A stretch of DNA of 64,000 nucleotides from MFD04716-140 sp963703125 (GCA_963703125.1 OY969790.1:3100001-3164000), one strand, 5' to 3'; shown: positions 19,738 through 29,540, counted from the first letter of the stretch. Notes: generated by a model not told the origin, from the sequence alone. A program made the numbers and translations.

Positions 19738-20883
19738 ATGACCTACTTAGAAACAATACTTGTCAACCCATTCTTTTTGAGTGGCTTTTCCCTTGTTGCG
19801 TCATTTATGCTTTCAGTACGCCTCTATCCTGCAATTATTTTCTTGGCACATAAAAAAAATCTAATGGATGAACCAGAAGATCGGAGCATACATAAAATGA
19901 AAACGCCCACCCTGGGCGGTGTAGGTCTCTTTATTACCTTTTCATTGACGAGCATCTTGTTAGCCTTGTTCGTTGGTTTTTCCCAAGCGGATTTAATTAA
20001 GCATTTGGCACTTTTAGCTGCAATCAATATACTATTGTTTCTAGGTATTAAGGATGATTTATTGGTATTATCACCGAGTAAAAAAATTGGAGGCCAAATC
20101 GTAGCTGCTTGTATTGTGATTTTTTTTGCCGATGCCCGCATGGATACCCTTTTTGGCCTTTTCGGTATTGAAGAATTGCCTTATAGTATATCCGTATTGC
20201 TATCCATTTTTGTTTACGTTTTTACTATTAATGCATTTAATTTGGTGGATGGTATTGATGGCCTAGCCGCATCAATAGCTATTATTGTAAATACCACGTT
20301 CGGTATTTTCTTCCTATTGAACGATCAAGTTTTGTTAACAGCGATTTCTTTTATATTAATAGGTGCACTTATGGGTTTTTTAAAATACAATCTATCGGAC
20401 ACCCGAAAGATATTTATGGGAGATTCTGGATCAATGTTCATTGGCTTTCTATTGACATTCGAAGCTATTTATTTTTTGGAAATGAACTCTTCGGCAAGTT
20501 CATTTGCTATGCCGAACGCGCCAATTGTTGTATTGGCCATTTTTTCATTTCCTATTTTGGATACCCTGCGGGTGTTTTTTATTCGTATATATAAAGGACA
20601 AAGTCCATTTAAGGCAGATCAAAACCACATACATCATGGTCTACTAAGGTTAGGAATTGGTCATAAGCAGGCCACACTATTGGTTTCACTCTCTATCATT
20701 TTTAATATAGGACTAGCTTTTATTATTAGCAGCTTTTACATTAATTTACAGTTATATATTTTATGTATTATATATCCGGCTATATGCCTTCTCCCATTTG
20801 TAAAAATGGATAGGAAGGGTCTAAATTCCAGTTCAATTTCAACCTTGTTCAAACCTAAAAGAACCGCTGAGCATACCAATTAA
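19738..20883 (+). CDS. WecA-like undecaprenyl-phosphate HexNAc-1-phosphate transferase (copy 2)
   Basis: 381 residues, a paralogue of the gene at 17190 over nearly its whole length: LMDEPEDRSIH, TPTLGGVG, FLGIKDDLL, NAFNLVDGIDGLAA, FMGDSGS and NHIHHGLLRLG. It lacks the long charged tail of copy 1. Two intact initiating transferases in one locus may differ in donor sugar, or one may be a leftover from an exchange of the whole locus. Start ATG at 19738 matches the start of copy 1 in alignment. Confidence 0.88.
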   Translation: MTYLETILVNPFFLSGFSLVASFMLSVRLYPAIIFLAHKKNLMDEPEDRSIHKMKTPTLGGVGLFITFSLTSILLALFVGFSQADLIKHLALLAAINILLFLGIKDDLLVLSPSKKIGGQIVAACIVIFFADARMDTLFGLFGIEELPYSISVLLSIFVYVFTINAFNLVDGIDGLAASIAIIVNTTFGIFFLLNDQVLLTAISFILIGALMGFLKYNLSDTRKIFMGDSGSMFIGFLLTFEAIYFLEMNSSASSFAMPNAPIVVLAIFSFPILDTLRVFFIRIYKGQSPFKADQNHIHHGLLRLGIGHKQATLLVSLSIIFNIGLAFIISSFYINLQLYILCIIYPAICLLPFVKMDRKGLNSSSISTLFKPKRTAEHTN

Positions 20884-21045
20884 TTTGACGATTATATAAT
20901 TTAAAGGAAATCAGTTAATTAAAAGATATTTATAAGGTAAATAGGCTTTAACAAACACATAAAAATAGCCAGAAGTAAAAATACGTGGCCTAGCCTATCC
21001 AAAATCATTAATTTTCAGGTTTGTAAGGGGCTATATAAAAAATAA

Positions 21046-21753
21046 ATGAAAAGAGTTTTAATTACACAATCCAATTATATTCCTTGGAAAGGGTATTTTG
21101 ATAGCATACAATGCTGTGATGTTTTTGTGATATTTGATGAAATGCAATACACAAAAATGGATTGGAGAAATAGAAACAAAATTAAAACCAAAGAGGGTCT
21201 CAAATGGCTTACAATTCCAGTACAAACTAGTGGCAAATACCATCAAAAAATAAGGGATACCAAAGTTGCCGATAAGAATTGGAATATAACCCATTGGAAT
21301 ATAATTAAAGAAAACTACAGGAATGCAAACAATTTTAAGGAAATGGTTGATTGGATTGAGCCACTCTATAGAAATTGTAATTATGGGTATTTATCTGAGA
21401 TCAATATCCATTTTATAAAGGAAATAAATAGATTTCTGGGAATAGAAACAGAAATACGGTTTTCATCGGAATTTGAACTGCACGAAGAACGTTCTCAACG
21501 TCTTGTAAATATTTGTAAAGATTTGGAAGGGACGGACTTTTACGCTGGCCCAGCGGCTCAATTTTATATTGACACTGCAAAATTTGAAAGGGAAGATATA
21601 AAATTACATTGGTTGGATTATACAGAATATAAGCAGTATCCCCAATTATACCCACCGTTCGAACATGCTGTTTCAATTCTTGATTTAATCTTGAATATGG
21701 GAATAGATAGCAGAAGGCATTTAAAATATATGCAATGTGATTGTCCGTCATGA
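21046..21753 (+). CDS. WbqC family protein
   Basis: 235 residues. The start MKRVLITQSNYIPWKGYFDS, then FDEMQYTKMDWRNRNKIKT and WLTIPVQTSGKYHQKI match WbqC-like proteins, with a C-terminal YPPFEHAVSILDLILNMG. WbqC proteins are common in O-antigen and capsule loci next to sugar aminotransferases; their reaction is not established, though acyl or amino-sugar modification has been suggested from context. Here it precedes the amino-sugar gene set at 21.9-25.6 kb. Confidence 0.85.
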   Translation: MKRVLITQSNYIPWKGYFDSIQCCDVFVIFDEMQYTKMDWRNRNKIKTKEGLKWLTIPVQTSGKYHQKIRDTKVADKNWNITHWNIIKENYRNANNFKEMVDWIEPLYRNCNYGYLSEINIHFIKEINRFLGIETEIRFSSEFELHEERSQRLVNICKDLEGTDFYAGPAAQFYIDTAKFEREDIKLHWLDYTEYKQYPQLYPPFEHAVSILDLILNMGIDSRRHLKYMQCDCPS

Positions 21754-21894
21754 TATTAATTAAAGGAGCTAAACCCCACCATAAATAGGATGGGCCTTTG
21801 TGGATAACCGTATATAGAATTAAAAGATATAATTAAAATAATCTAGAGAAAAAGCTATAAAATTAGCTGTCATATTCTCGAAAAGAATAAGTTG

Positions 21895-22593
21895 ATGGAT
21901 ATACAAAAATTACAATGGGACAGTGATTTTTTTGGATACCCGGTTGGGAAGGTCGAATTTTCCAATAAAGGCGAATTTAGTTATGAATTATTCAGAAAAG
22001 AAGCTCATAAATTTAAATTGGTCTATATCTTTTCAAATGAAATGCTAGAAAATGACAAATTAAATTTAGTGGATCTTAAGGTGGTTCTGTCGCAAAAATT
22101 AACTCCTAAGATGGGTTTTATATCCATTGATGAAAATATAAAATCTTATAACGAGGTTGATTATGACTACCAACAACTAAAGGATTTGGCCTTGGCAAGC
22201 GGGGTGTATTCGCGGTTTAATAATGATGAAAATTTCGAAGAAAACGAGTATACCAAACTCTACGAACGTTGGATAGAGAATTTAGCCATTCGGGGAAGGG
22301 CTTTTGATATATGTATTTATTGCGAGTATAATAAAATATTGGGTTTCACGACAATCGAAGAAAAAACACCTCAATTGGCCGATATAGGTCTGGTCGCCGT
22401 AGATAAACTTGCCAGGGGGAAAGGAATTGGGACCAAATTAATCGAGAATGCCAAACATAGGGCATATCTTAAAGGTTTCAAGGCTATTCAGGTGGTTACA
22501 CAAAGTGCCAACATTAGGGCAGTTGAACTATATAAAAGGTGCAATTTTAAAATAGAAAATCAAAATTACATTTATCACTATTGGAACAAGTAA
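21895..22593 (+). CDS. wecD: GNAT acetyltransferase, WecD/RffC-like (dTDP-4-amino-4,6-dideoxyhexose)
   Basis: 232 residues from the ATG at 21895 (a TTG one codon earlier is unlikely). The start MDIQKLQWDSDFFGYPVGKV is characteristic of WecD-type sugar N-acetyltransferases, and the C-terminal GNAT core shows LVAVDKLARGKGIGTKLIEN (acetyl-CoA loop RGKGIG) and SANIRAVELYKRCNFK. WecD acetylates dTDP-Fuc4N to dTDP-Fuc4NAc in enterobacterial common antigen synthesis. The WecE-like aminotransferase and a GT56 transferase are within 3 kb, which supports this substrate class. Confidence 0.78.
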   Translation: MDIQKLQWDSDFFGYPVGKVEFSNKGEFSYELFRKEAHKFKLVYIFSNEMLENDKLNLVDLKVVLSQKLTPKMGFISIDENIKSYNEVDYDYQQLKDLALASGVYSRFNNDENFEENEYTKLYERWIENLAIRGRAFDICIYCEYNKILGFTTIEEKTPQLADIGLVAVDKLARGKGIGTKLIENAKHRAYLKGFKAIQVVTQSANIRAVELYKRCNFKIENQNYIYHYWNK

Positions 22594-22646
22594 AACAATT
22601 TCAAAAAATGGGTAGAATTAAACTTTGACTGAAGTAATTTATTGGA

Positions 22647-23327
22647 ATGAAAAAGAAAATTGTTTTTTTGGTTTCGAGCAATGGTGGCTCTTTAAAATTT
22701 ATTTATTATGCCCTTGAAAACTGTTATAATGATATCGAAATTGTAGGAGTTATTGGTGATAGAACCTGTGGTGCAATTGAATTTGCTAAATCTAAAGAGA
22801 TTTATGCCAAGAAAATAAAGTACTCAAGAACCAACAACGCAGAACTGAGAAATGAATTGCAAATTCTGGACCCTGATCTTATCATAACTACAATTTCCAA
22901 AATCATTGATATAGAAACGTTGAATTCATTTCCAAATAAATTCATTAACCTACATTATAGTCTTCTACCAAGTTTTGAAGGACTCATGGGTATGGATACA
23001 GTAAGGAAAGCAAAGGCTAAAAATGTAAAATTCATAGGTGGCACATGTCATGAAGTAACAGAATTTGTTGATGATGGTCCCATAATTTGCCAATCTTGTT
23101 TATCAATTGATTGGGCTAAAGAAGTTTATGAAGATGTGGTAGAAATCGTTTTTAAAATATCATGTATTTCGCTTCTGATAGGAATTCTTATAAAGCTAAA
23201 AATATCAATGAATCCTGGTAGTAGTGGTATCCTAAAAATCAATAAAAAAACAATAACGTTCGCCCCATTATTGGACATTGACTGTGCCCTTTTTGATGAA
23301 TTATTTTGGAACAGGATTAAGAACTAG
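22647..23327 (+). CDS. Formyltransferase-family protein, possible sugar N-formyltransferase
   Basis: 226 residues of the PurN/Fmt-like formyltransferase fold: MKKKIVFLVSSNGGSLKFIY at the start, the catalytic stretch INLHYSLLPSFEG (Asn and His of the N-x-H-x-S-L-L-P motif), and GGTCHEVTEFVDDGPIICQ (the conserved Asp). It uses N10-formyl-tetrahydrofolate in known members. Its position between WecD-like and WecE-like genes, with one base or none before the next gene, suggests N-formylation of the 4-amino-4,6-dideoxyhexose made by the aminotransferase, as in dTDP-Qui4NFo pathways. A PurN housekeeping role is less likely in this setting. The C-terminal part is short. Confidence 0.7.
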   Translation: MKKKIVFLVSSNGGSLKFIYYALENCYNDIEIVGVIGDRTCGAIEFAKSKEIYAKKIKYSRTNNAELRNELQILDPDLIITTISKIIDIETLNSFPNKFINLHYSLLPSFEGLMGMDTVRKAKAKNVKFIGGTCHEVTEFVDDGPIICQSCLSIDWAKEVYEDVVEIVFKISCISLLIGILIKLKISMNPGSSGILKINKKTITFAPLLDIDCALFDELFWNRIKN

Positions 23328-23333
23328 ATGCTT

Positions 23334-24473
23334 ATGAAAATACCATTTAATAAACCCTATTTTACCGGAAACGAAACCACCTATATTCAGGAAGCCGTGG
23401 CCTCGGGCAAGATATCCGGCGATGGGATCTTTACTGAAAAGTGCCATAAATTTTTTGAAGAAAGGTTCGGGTTTCAAAAGGTACTTTTGACAACTTCTTG
23501 CACCGATGCATTGGAAATGGCAGCACTGCTAATTGATATCCATCCCGGGGACGAGGTAATAATGCCTTCGTACACGTTTGTATCTACATCCAATGCGTTT
23601 GTGTTGAGAGGGGCCAAAATTGTTTTTGCGGATAGCCGCGATGATCATCCGGGGTTGGACGAAGACGAGATTGAAAAGCTGGTGTCCAAAAAAACAAAGG
23701 CTATTGTGGTAGTCCATTATGCAGGTGTTGCCTGTGACATGGATAAAATCATCGCACTTGCCGATAAACATAAGTTATTTGTTATAGAGGATGCCGCCCA
23801 GGCCATAGATTCCTACTATAAGGGAAAACCGCTAGGAAGTATCGGGCATCTCGCTGCGTTTTCATTCCACGAAACCAAGAATATTATTTCTGGCGAAGGT
23901 GGCTTGTTGGTAATCAACGATCCCCAATTCAACAATAGGGCTGAGATTATTCGGGAAAAGGGAACAAATAGATCCGCTTTCTTTCGTGGTGAGGTAGATA
24001 AATATGGTTGGGTAGATTTGGGGAGCTCGTTTTTGCCTTCGGATATCATAGCGGCTTTTTTGTTCGCGCAGCTCGAAAATTTGACCGATATACAAAAGAG
24101 AAGAGGCGCTCTTTGGAAAAAATATGATAAGGCATTTAGGGGTATTTTAGATAGTGAATATAATTTTCAGTTACCCTTTATTCCTGCTTTCGCAACCAAT
24201 AACGCACATATGTATTATATGGTATGTCCCAGTAAAAAGGAACGTAAAGCCCTATTGAATCATTTAAAGGAAAAAGGAATTTTAGCTGTTTTCCATTATT
24301 TGTCATTGCATAAAAGTAAATTTTATTCCAAGAAATACGATGGGGGGGATTTACCCATATCCGATAACTATTCGGACTGTTTGATACGACTGCCCTTGTT
24401 TTACGAACTGGCGGAAAAGAATCAGGATTTCATCATAAATTCAATTCTGGAGTTATACCAAATTGAAAAATAA
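23334..24473 (+). CDS. wecE: dTDP-4-amino-4,6-dideoxygalactose transaminase (WecE/RffA-like)
   Basis: 379 residues from the ATG at 23334 (MKIPFNKPYFTGNETTYIQE); another ATG two codons earlier sits on the preceding stop. DegT/DnrJ/EryC1 fold: LTTSCTDALEMAALL, PSYTFVSTSNAFVLRGAKIV, EDAAQAIDSYYKGKPLGSIG, and AFSFHETKNIISGEGG with the PLP lysine (HETKN). The HETKN context and the KGTNR loop (IREKGTNRSAFFRGEVDKY) are typical of the WecE subgroup. It makes dTDP-Fuc4N from the 4-keto sugar. The RmlA/RmlB enzymes that supply the keto sugar are not in this window. Confidence 0.87.
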   Translation: MKIPFNKPYFTGNETTYIQEAVASGKISGDGIFTEKCHKFFEERFGFQKVLLTTSCTDALEMAALLIDIHPGDEVIMPSYTFVSTSNAFVLRGAKIVFADSRDDHPGLDEDEIEKLVSKKTKAIVVVHYAGVACDMDKIIALADKHKLFVIEDAAQAIDSYYKGKPLGSIGHLAAFSFHETKNIISGEGGLLVINDPQFNNRAEIIREKGTNRSAFFRGEVDKYGWVDLGSSFLPSDIIAAFLFAQLENLTDIQKRRGALWKKYDKAFRGILDSEYNFQLPFIPAFATNNAHMYYMVCPSKKERKALLNHLKEKGILAVFHYLSLHKSKFYSKKYDGGDLPISDNYSDCLIRLPLFYELAEKNQDFIINSILELYQIEK

Positions 24474-24480
24474 TCTCTGA

Positions 24481-25641
24481 ATGAAAATTATCCATATTGC
24501 TTCCGATGAAAAATTCATTAACAGTGCCTACAGTCAATTTGAGTCTTTATATCCAGAAGGTAATTGGTTTTACTTACTTGTAAAGAATACTTCAATTCCT
24601 TTAAAGTATGTTGAAAAAAAGGAAAGAATGGTTTTGGTGAGTAATGAAATAGCCACCCTCAAAAACTTATCAAAAAAATTTGTTGGAGCGGACCTTATTT
24701 GTTTTCACGGCTTAACCTATTTCAGTAGTATAGTTCTTAACAGGACACCCTTATATTATACCATCTTATGGATCTTATGGGGTGTTGAAGTTCACAATAA
24801 TCCTAAATTGTTCAATCAAAAAAGTAGTGTAGGCACCACCACCTATACTACGTATTTAGAAAAAAAAGGAGCTGAAAAAATTAAGCATACCCTTAAAAAT
24901 TTATTTCGAGGTACTCTATATCGTATCAAAAACAAGACTGCCAGCCCGTTTGGTGAAATAACCAAAGCAATACGCAGGGCGAATTATTGTGGCCTATTGT
25001 ACAAGGAGGAATTTGACCTAGTAAAACGGGAAATCAACCCCCATATCAAGTATGTTAAGTTCTGCTATTATCCCATTGAAAAGATGTTGAGTAATCCTGA
25101 AAATTGGGTAATCGGCAATAATATTTTATTGGGAAACTCAGGATCGTATACAAACAATCATTTAGAGTCTTTTACATTATTAAAGCAGTTTGATTTAAAA
25201 GGTATAGAGGTAATTGCACCTTTAAGTTATGGCAGGGAAACATATATCGCTAAAACTTTGGAAGCAGGAAAAAAAGCATTGGGCGATACCTTTCATCCGT
25301 TAGTTGACTTTATGCCGCTGCATGTCTATAACAATTACATTCAACAATGCGGCATCGTAATAATGAACCATTATAGACAACAGGCCGTGGGAAATGTTCT
25401 GGTGATGATATGGATGGGGGCCAAAGTGTATTTGAATGAAAGCAATACCGTGTACCATTTTCTAAAAGGAATTGGAGTTCATGTTTTTTCAATCTCAAAA
25501 GAATTGAACACTAATAACCCAGATGCTTTGCGCTGCTTAAATACAGGGCAACAATTGCATAATCGTCAACTGTTAAGTAGTCATGTTGGGGAACAAGTAC
25601 TTTTAAAAGAACTTAAAATACATTTGGACAAGATAATATGA
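24481..25641 (+). CDS. wecF: GT56 Fuc4NAc transferase-like (WecF/RffT family)
   Basis: 386 residues. It starts MKIIHIASDEKFINSAYSQF and shows ICFHGLTYFS, ILWGVEVHNNPKLF, ILLGNSGSYTNNHLESFTLL and NHYRQQAVGNVLVMIWMGAK, which fit the TDP-Fuc4NAc:lipid II transferase family (GT56). In enterobacteria WecF adds Fuc4NAc to the ECA lipid carrier. It starts 7 bases after wecE and overlaps the flippase gene by 4 bases (ATGA), so the donor-sugar enzymes, the transferase and the flippase are translated as one unit. The exact sugar (acetylated or formylated) is open. Confidence 0.82.
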   Translation: MKIIHIASDEKFINSAYSQFESLYPEGNWFYLLVKNTSIPLKYVEKKERMVLVSNEIATLKNLSKKFVGADLICFHGLTYFSSIVLNRTPLYYTILWILWGVEVHNNPKLFNQKSSVGTTTYTTYLEKKGAEKIKHTLKNLFRGTLYRIKNKTASPFGEITKAIRRANYCGLLYKEEFDLVKREINPHIKYVKFCYYPIEKMLSNPENWVIGNNILLGNSGSYTNNHLESFTLLKQFDLKGIEVIAPLSYGRETYIAKTLEAGKKALGDTFHPLVDFMPLHVYNNYIQQCGIVIMNHYRQQAVGNVLVMIWMGAKVYLNESNTVYHFLKGIGVHVFSISKELNTNNPDALRCLNTGQQLHNRQLLSSHVGEQVLLKELKIHLDKII

Positions 25642-26930
25642 GTTTGAAAGAACAGGTCACGACTGGCATAAAATGGACCACTTTGGCTACAGTGGTCTTG
25701 GCGGTCGTAGCATTGTTAAAAGTCTCTGTGTTGGCACGTTTTCTCGAAAAATCCGATTTTGGTTTGATGGCTTTGGTCACCTTCGTTATGGGTTTTATGA
25801 ACTTGTTCAATGATATGGGTCTTACTTCGGCCATTTTACACAAACAAGAGGTGACCAAACCACAATATGCCAGTTTGTACTGGTTTAATCTATTGGTTAG
25901 CGCTATCATTTATTTGTTGCTATTAGGAGTGACCCCATTTGTGACAGATTTTTATAACGAACCGGAACTGACAGTTTTAATCCCTTTGGTTGGACTCAAT
26001 TTACTCATTTCGGGGATTGGTATCATGTTCAAGACCATTGAACAAAAAAACTTATTGTTTAAACAAATAGCATTGATTGATATCGGGAGTGCAGTTGTTT
26101 CCTTGGTATTAGCCATCTATTTGGCCATAAACAATTATGGGGTGTATGCTCTGGTTTACCCGTTGATAGTACAAGTACTCTTAAACAACCTTTTATACCT
26201 AGCGTTGGGGTTAAAAAAATATGGCCTACAATTACATTTTAAACTAAGGGAGACTAAACCTTTTTTAAAAATCGGGATTTATCAAGTGGGCGGACAGGTC
26301 GTAAATTATTTTAATAGGGATTTGGACGTGCTTATAATCGGAAAAATGTTTAGTACCGATGTTTTGGGGGGTTATAGCCTTGCAAAGCAATTGGTATCTC
26401 GTCCTATGCAAGTCTTGAATCCCATAATATCAAAGGTAGCCTCACCAACGTTGGCAAGGTTTCAAAATGACCTTCAAGCCTTAAAAAATAATTATCTTAA
26501 ATTGATCAATATTATTGCCACGATAAATATCCCAGCTTATGTGCTGGTCATTATTTTTGCACCATGGGTCGTTGAAATATTATATGGTGCTCCATATTTG
26601 AATATTGTGATTTTGGTACGTATTTTATCGGTTTATATGCTTATTCGTGCCATTAGCAGTCCGGTGGGAAGCTTAGTAATCGCCACTGGAAGGACCGACT
26701 TGGAATTTTACTGGAATCTGATAACATTGTTGGTCACGCCCATTTGTGTTTATGTGGGTTCACGATTTGGAATTATTGGAGCAGCCTGGGGAATGACTCT
26801 GGCCATGTTCCTTTTATTCTTGCCCGGTTGGAAGGTATTGGTCTTTAAAATGACGAGTGCAACTTTAAGAGAGTATAGCAGGGCTATTTTTTTGATAAGG
26901 TTTTCTGCATTATTAAGAGGCAGGTTTTAA
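25638..26930 (+). CDS. Wzx-type polysaccharide flippase
   Basis: 430 residues with about eleven or twelve membrane segments (MOP superfamily, WzxC-like). SVLARFLEKSDFGLMALVTF near residue 30, QVGGQVVNYFNRDLDVLIIG and GGYSLAKQLVSRPMQVLNP are typical. It would flip undecaprenyl-linked repeat units to the periplasm. Usual length is 470-490 residues; here the protein ends in RFSALLRGRF shortly after the segment beginning AAWGMTLAMFLLFL, so the last one or two membrane segments seem to be missing. The 3' end may be truncated, though a shorter variant is possible. Confidence 0.85.
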   Translation: MSLKEQVTTGIKWTTLATVVLAVVALLKVSVLARFLEKSDFGLMALVTFVMGFMNLFNDMGLTSAILHKQEVTKPQYASLYWFNLLVSAIIYLLLLGVTPFVTDFYNEPELTVLIPLVGLNLLISGIGIMFKTIEQKNLLFKQIALIDIGSAVVSLVLAIYLAINNYGVYALVYPLIVQVLLNNLLYLALGLKKYGLQLHFKLRETKPFLKIGIYQVGGQVVNYFNRDLDVLIIGKMFSTDVLGGYSLAKQLVSRPMQVLNPIISKVASPTLARFQNDLQALKNNYLKLINIIATINIPAYVLVIIFAPWVVEILYGAPYLNIVILVRILSVYMLIRAISSPVGSLVIATGRTDLEFYWNLITLLVTPICVYVGSRFGIIGAAWGMTLAMFLLFLPGWKVLVFKMTSATLREYSRAIFLIRFSALLRGRF

Positions 26931-26997
26931 TGAATTGAATTGTCGCATTATTTTTTAGGTGCATTCAATGAACAACAATTTAATATTTTAAAAAAAA

Positions 26998-28242
26998 TTG
27001 GGCAAAAAAATCAGTATTTGGCAGTATGTAAGGATTGATATTATTCTTGTCAGTTTGTTTATGCTGATTCCTATGATCTTATATCTAAATACCATATTGA
27101 AAGGGGTCAAAGTTACTTGGCCATTATTTATTGTTTGGTTGGCATATATTATATTTAAAAGACAGCATTTGAATAAGTTCTTGCTAGAATTGAAAGATCG
27201 TAAACTGTTATTTTTTCTTTTGTTTCTTTTTATCGGGTTTGTAGGTTTTAATTATTATTTTGTTCGGACAACTGTAAAAGGTTTAACCTATTTTGTCCAT
27301 TTTATTAACTATGCATTAATCCTAATAATACATTCATATTATGCTGCAAAAAAAGATTATTCACAATATGCCATATTATTTTTTATAATTATAGGCTTAG
27401 GAATTCAAGCGCTTATTTCCATTCCTTATCTTCTTACCTCGGATGGTTTCGTAGTCAGATTATTTTCTAGTGGTCAATTAACCGAATCCGAGGAGTGGGA
27501 AGCCATTAAGCATGGTATAGGGAATAACGGCCTATATTCCTCTCTCGGTGCAGTAGCCTTAGTAGGAATCTCGGTTTTAGGAAAAAATAAAGCCATTTAT
27601 TTCACATTTCTTACTATAGCCATAATCGCAATTATATTGACTGTATTTATTAGTACCTTTTTTGCCTCTATTCTTCTTTTGGTTGTGGGTATTTTGATAA
27701 TCCTATTAAGGTATAAAACCAAGATACTGAACTTTAATGCTGTCCTATTGATTGGCACTATTGGGCTAAGTGTATTTCTATTTTATGATAAATATGTTAA
27801 AGACACAAGGTTATTGGATCCCATTATCAAAAAATATGAGGGCTTTACCGAAGAAGGAAAGGATGTTACCGGAAGAACCGATTTGAGCCAAGTTTCCTGG
27901 AACACTTTTTTGGAAAACCCATTTTTCGGTATTGGAGTACCAGAAAATCGAAGCTATAAAATTATTGGAGAGCACATGCCTTGGATTGATTTTTTTGCAA
28001 ATTTTGGATTTTTCGGATTCCTTCCTCTATTGCTTTTCTTTATAATTTTGATCAAGGGCAATTGGCAATTTTACATAAAAAATGATTCAGAAAAACTGTA
28101 TCGCTCGGCTTGTTTGGCGGGTGCTGTTATTTTCTTGCTGTCCAATTTTATCAGCCCAATGATCGTAGTCCCCAATGCGTATTTGATGTTTCTTTTCTTC
28201 TATGCGCCAAGTGCCGACCATAAAATCAGAATATTTAAATAA
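26998..28242 (+). CDS. O-antigen polymerase/ligase-like membrane protein (Wzy)
   Basis: 414 residues if translation begins at TTG 26998 (MGKKISIWQYVRIDIILVSL); the first in-frame ATG (27061) would remove part of the first membrane segment, so the TTG is favoured. About eleven membrane segments with a periplasmic loop containing VTGRTDLSQVSWNTFLENPF then FGIGVPENRS and MPWIDFFANFG, the pattern of Wzy_C/O-antigen polymerases. It would join flipped repeat units into a chain. As usual for Wzy, the sequence is poorly conserved and identified mainly by topology and place between the flippase and glycosyltransferases. Confidence 0.75.
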   Translation: MGKKISIWQYVRIDIILVSLFMLIPMILYLNTILKGVKVTWPLFIVWLAYIIFKRQHLNKFLLELKDRKLLFFLLFLFIGFVGFNYYFVRTTVKGLTYFVHFINYALILIIHSYYAAKKDYSQYAILFFIIIGLGIQALISIPYLLTSDGFVVRLFSSGQLTESEEWEAIKHGIGNNGLYSSLGAVALVGISVLGKNKAIYFTFLTIAIIAIILTVFISTFFASILLLVVGILIILLRYKTKILNFNAVLLIGTIGLSVFLFYDKYVKDTRLLDPIIKKYEGFTEEGKDVTGRTDLSQVSWNTFLENPFFGIGVPENRSYKIIGEHMPWIDFFANFGFFGFLPLLLFFIILIKGNWQFYIKNDSEKLYRSACLAGAVIFLLSNFISPMIVVPNAYLMFLFFYAPSADHKIRIFK

Positions 28243-28321
28243 AAGACTAATTATTACCTATTTATCTCCCAAATTCAAAACAATAAGAAACGATTTTGAA
28301 TTCATTAAATATTTAAAAAAA

Positions 28322-29479
28322 GTGAAAAAAATATTAATAATAACAAGTATTCTTCCAATTACTTCTATCGAAAGAAAGAAAAAGGAGAATGATATTCTAT
28401 TAGAAACCGAAGATCAACTTCATGCTTATGAAAAGCAGTTAAGTTTCACGTACATTTTTAATTTACCCAGAACAACAAAAGTTTTAGGGTTATTTAAAAA
28501 AAACTGGAGAGAATATAATGCATTGCAGAATTCTAAATTATTTACTGTTAGAGACCGAAAAGTTCATGTTTTAGGAATAATACGACTACCAGTGATAGTT
28601 AGTTTCAGGAACATTTTCTTTCATTTAAGTTATAAGTTGAACAAAGAACATATTAGACAGATTATAAAAGCCACACAACCGGATATTATTCACGCACAAG
28701 ATGCTGATTCTAGTGCCGATTTAGCATTAAAAATAAGTAGGGATTTCAACATACCTTTCATCGTAACCTTGCGGAATTTAAATACCGTAAAGGATAAAAT
28801 TATACAAGAAAATTTAAAAGCAGCGTCAAAATTAATTGCTATTAGTCCTACACAAGTAAAGGATGCAGGCGTTATTACCGAAAAGCAAATAGAACTTGTT
28901 CCACATGGGATTGAAGATAAATTTTATTTTAGGGGAGTCAGGAAACCAATAGCGGTACCCGTAAAATTCGTGGTAGTGGCCCGATTGCTTCCCCTAAAAA
29001 ATATAGACAAAGTCATAAATGCCTTATCGTTGCTTGCCGTAGATTATATTTTTGATATATACGGTGATGGTCCGGAATTAAACCGAATTTCGGAAATAAT
29101 AAAGTCCAAAGGATTAGAAAACAAAGTTTTCTTAAAAGGAAGGGTGCCGAATGATAGGCTACCACAAATTTTACCCAATTATGATATGTTCCTAATGCCC
29201 AGTTATCCTGAAACTTTGGGCCGGGTTTATTTTGAGGCCATGGCCTGTGGTTTGCCCGTATTGGCAACCAAAAATACGGGCATAGATGGGATAATCACTC
29301 AGGGAGTAGAAGGATTTTTAGTAGAACCCTCACAAGATGGTATCAATGAATATCTCCAGAAAATAAATAACAATCCCCAAATGTTGTCTCAAATGGGAGA
29401 AGCAGCATATCAAACGGCAAAAAAATATTCGTGGGAAGTAATTTCAAATAAATATGACACGATTTATAATTCCATATAA
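28322..29479 (+). CDS. Glycosyltransferase family 4
   Basis: GTG at 28322 gives MKKILIITSILPITSIERKK, a proper GT-B start; a longer frame from 28202 would overlap the polymerase gene by 41 bases and adds a non-homologous leader. 385 residues. N-terminal domain ends with the PDIIHAQDADSSADLALKIS acceptor-side segment; C-terminal donor domain has FVVVARLLPLKNIDKVINAL, DIYGDGPELNRI and the EX7E-type motif PETLGRVYFEAMACGLPV. Sugar donor and linkage cannot be told. Confidence 0.85.
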   Translation: MKKILIITSILPITSIERKKKENDILLETEDQLHAYEKQLSFTYIFNLPRTTKVLGLFKKNWREYNALQNSKLFTVRDRKVHVLGIIRLPVIVSFRNIFFHLSYKLNKEHIRQIIKATQPDIIHAQDADSSADLALKISRDFNIPFIVTLRNLNTVKDKIIQENLKAASKLIAISPTQVKDAGVITEKQIELVPHGIEDKFYFRGVRKPIAVPVKFVVVARLLPLKNIDKVINALSLLAVDYIFDIYGDGPELNRISEIIKSKGLENKVFLKGRVPNDRLPQILPNYDMFLMPSYPETLGRVYFEAMACGLPVLATKNTGIDGIITQGVEGFLVEPSQDGINEYLQKINNNPQMLSQMGEAAYQTAKKYSWEVISNKYDTIYNSI

Positions 29480-29540
29480 ATAGAAGCGACGGCATATAAA
29501 TCTTGCAAAGACTTTTGGTCAATGCCTACATAAGAAAGAA

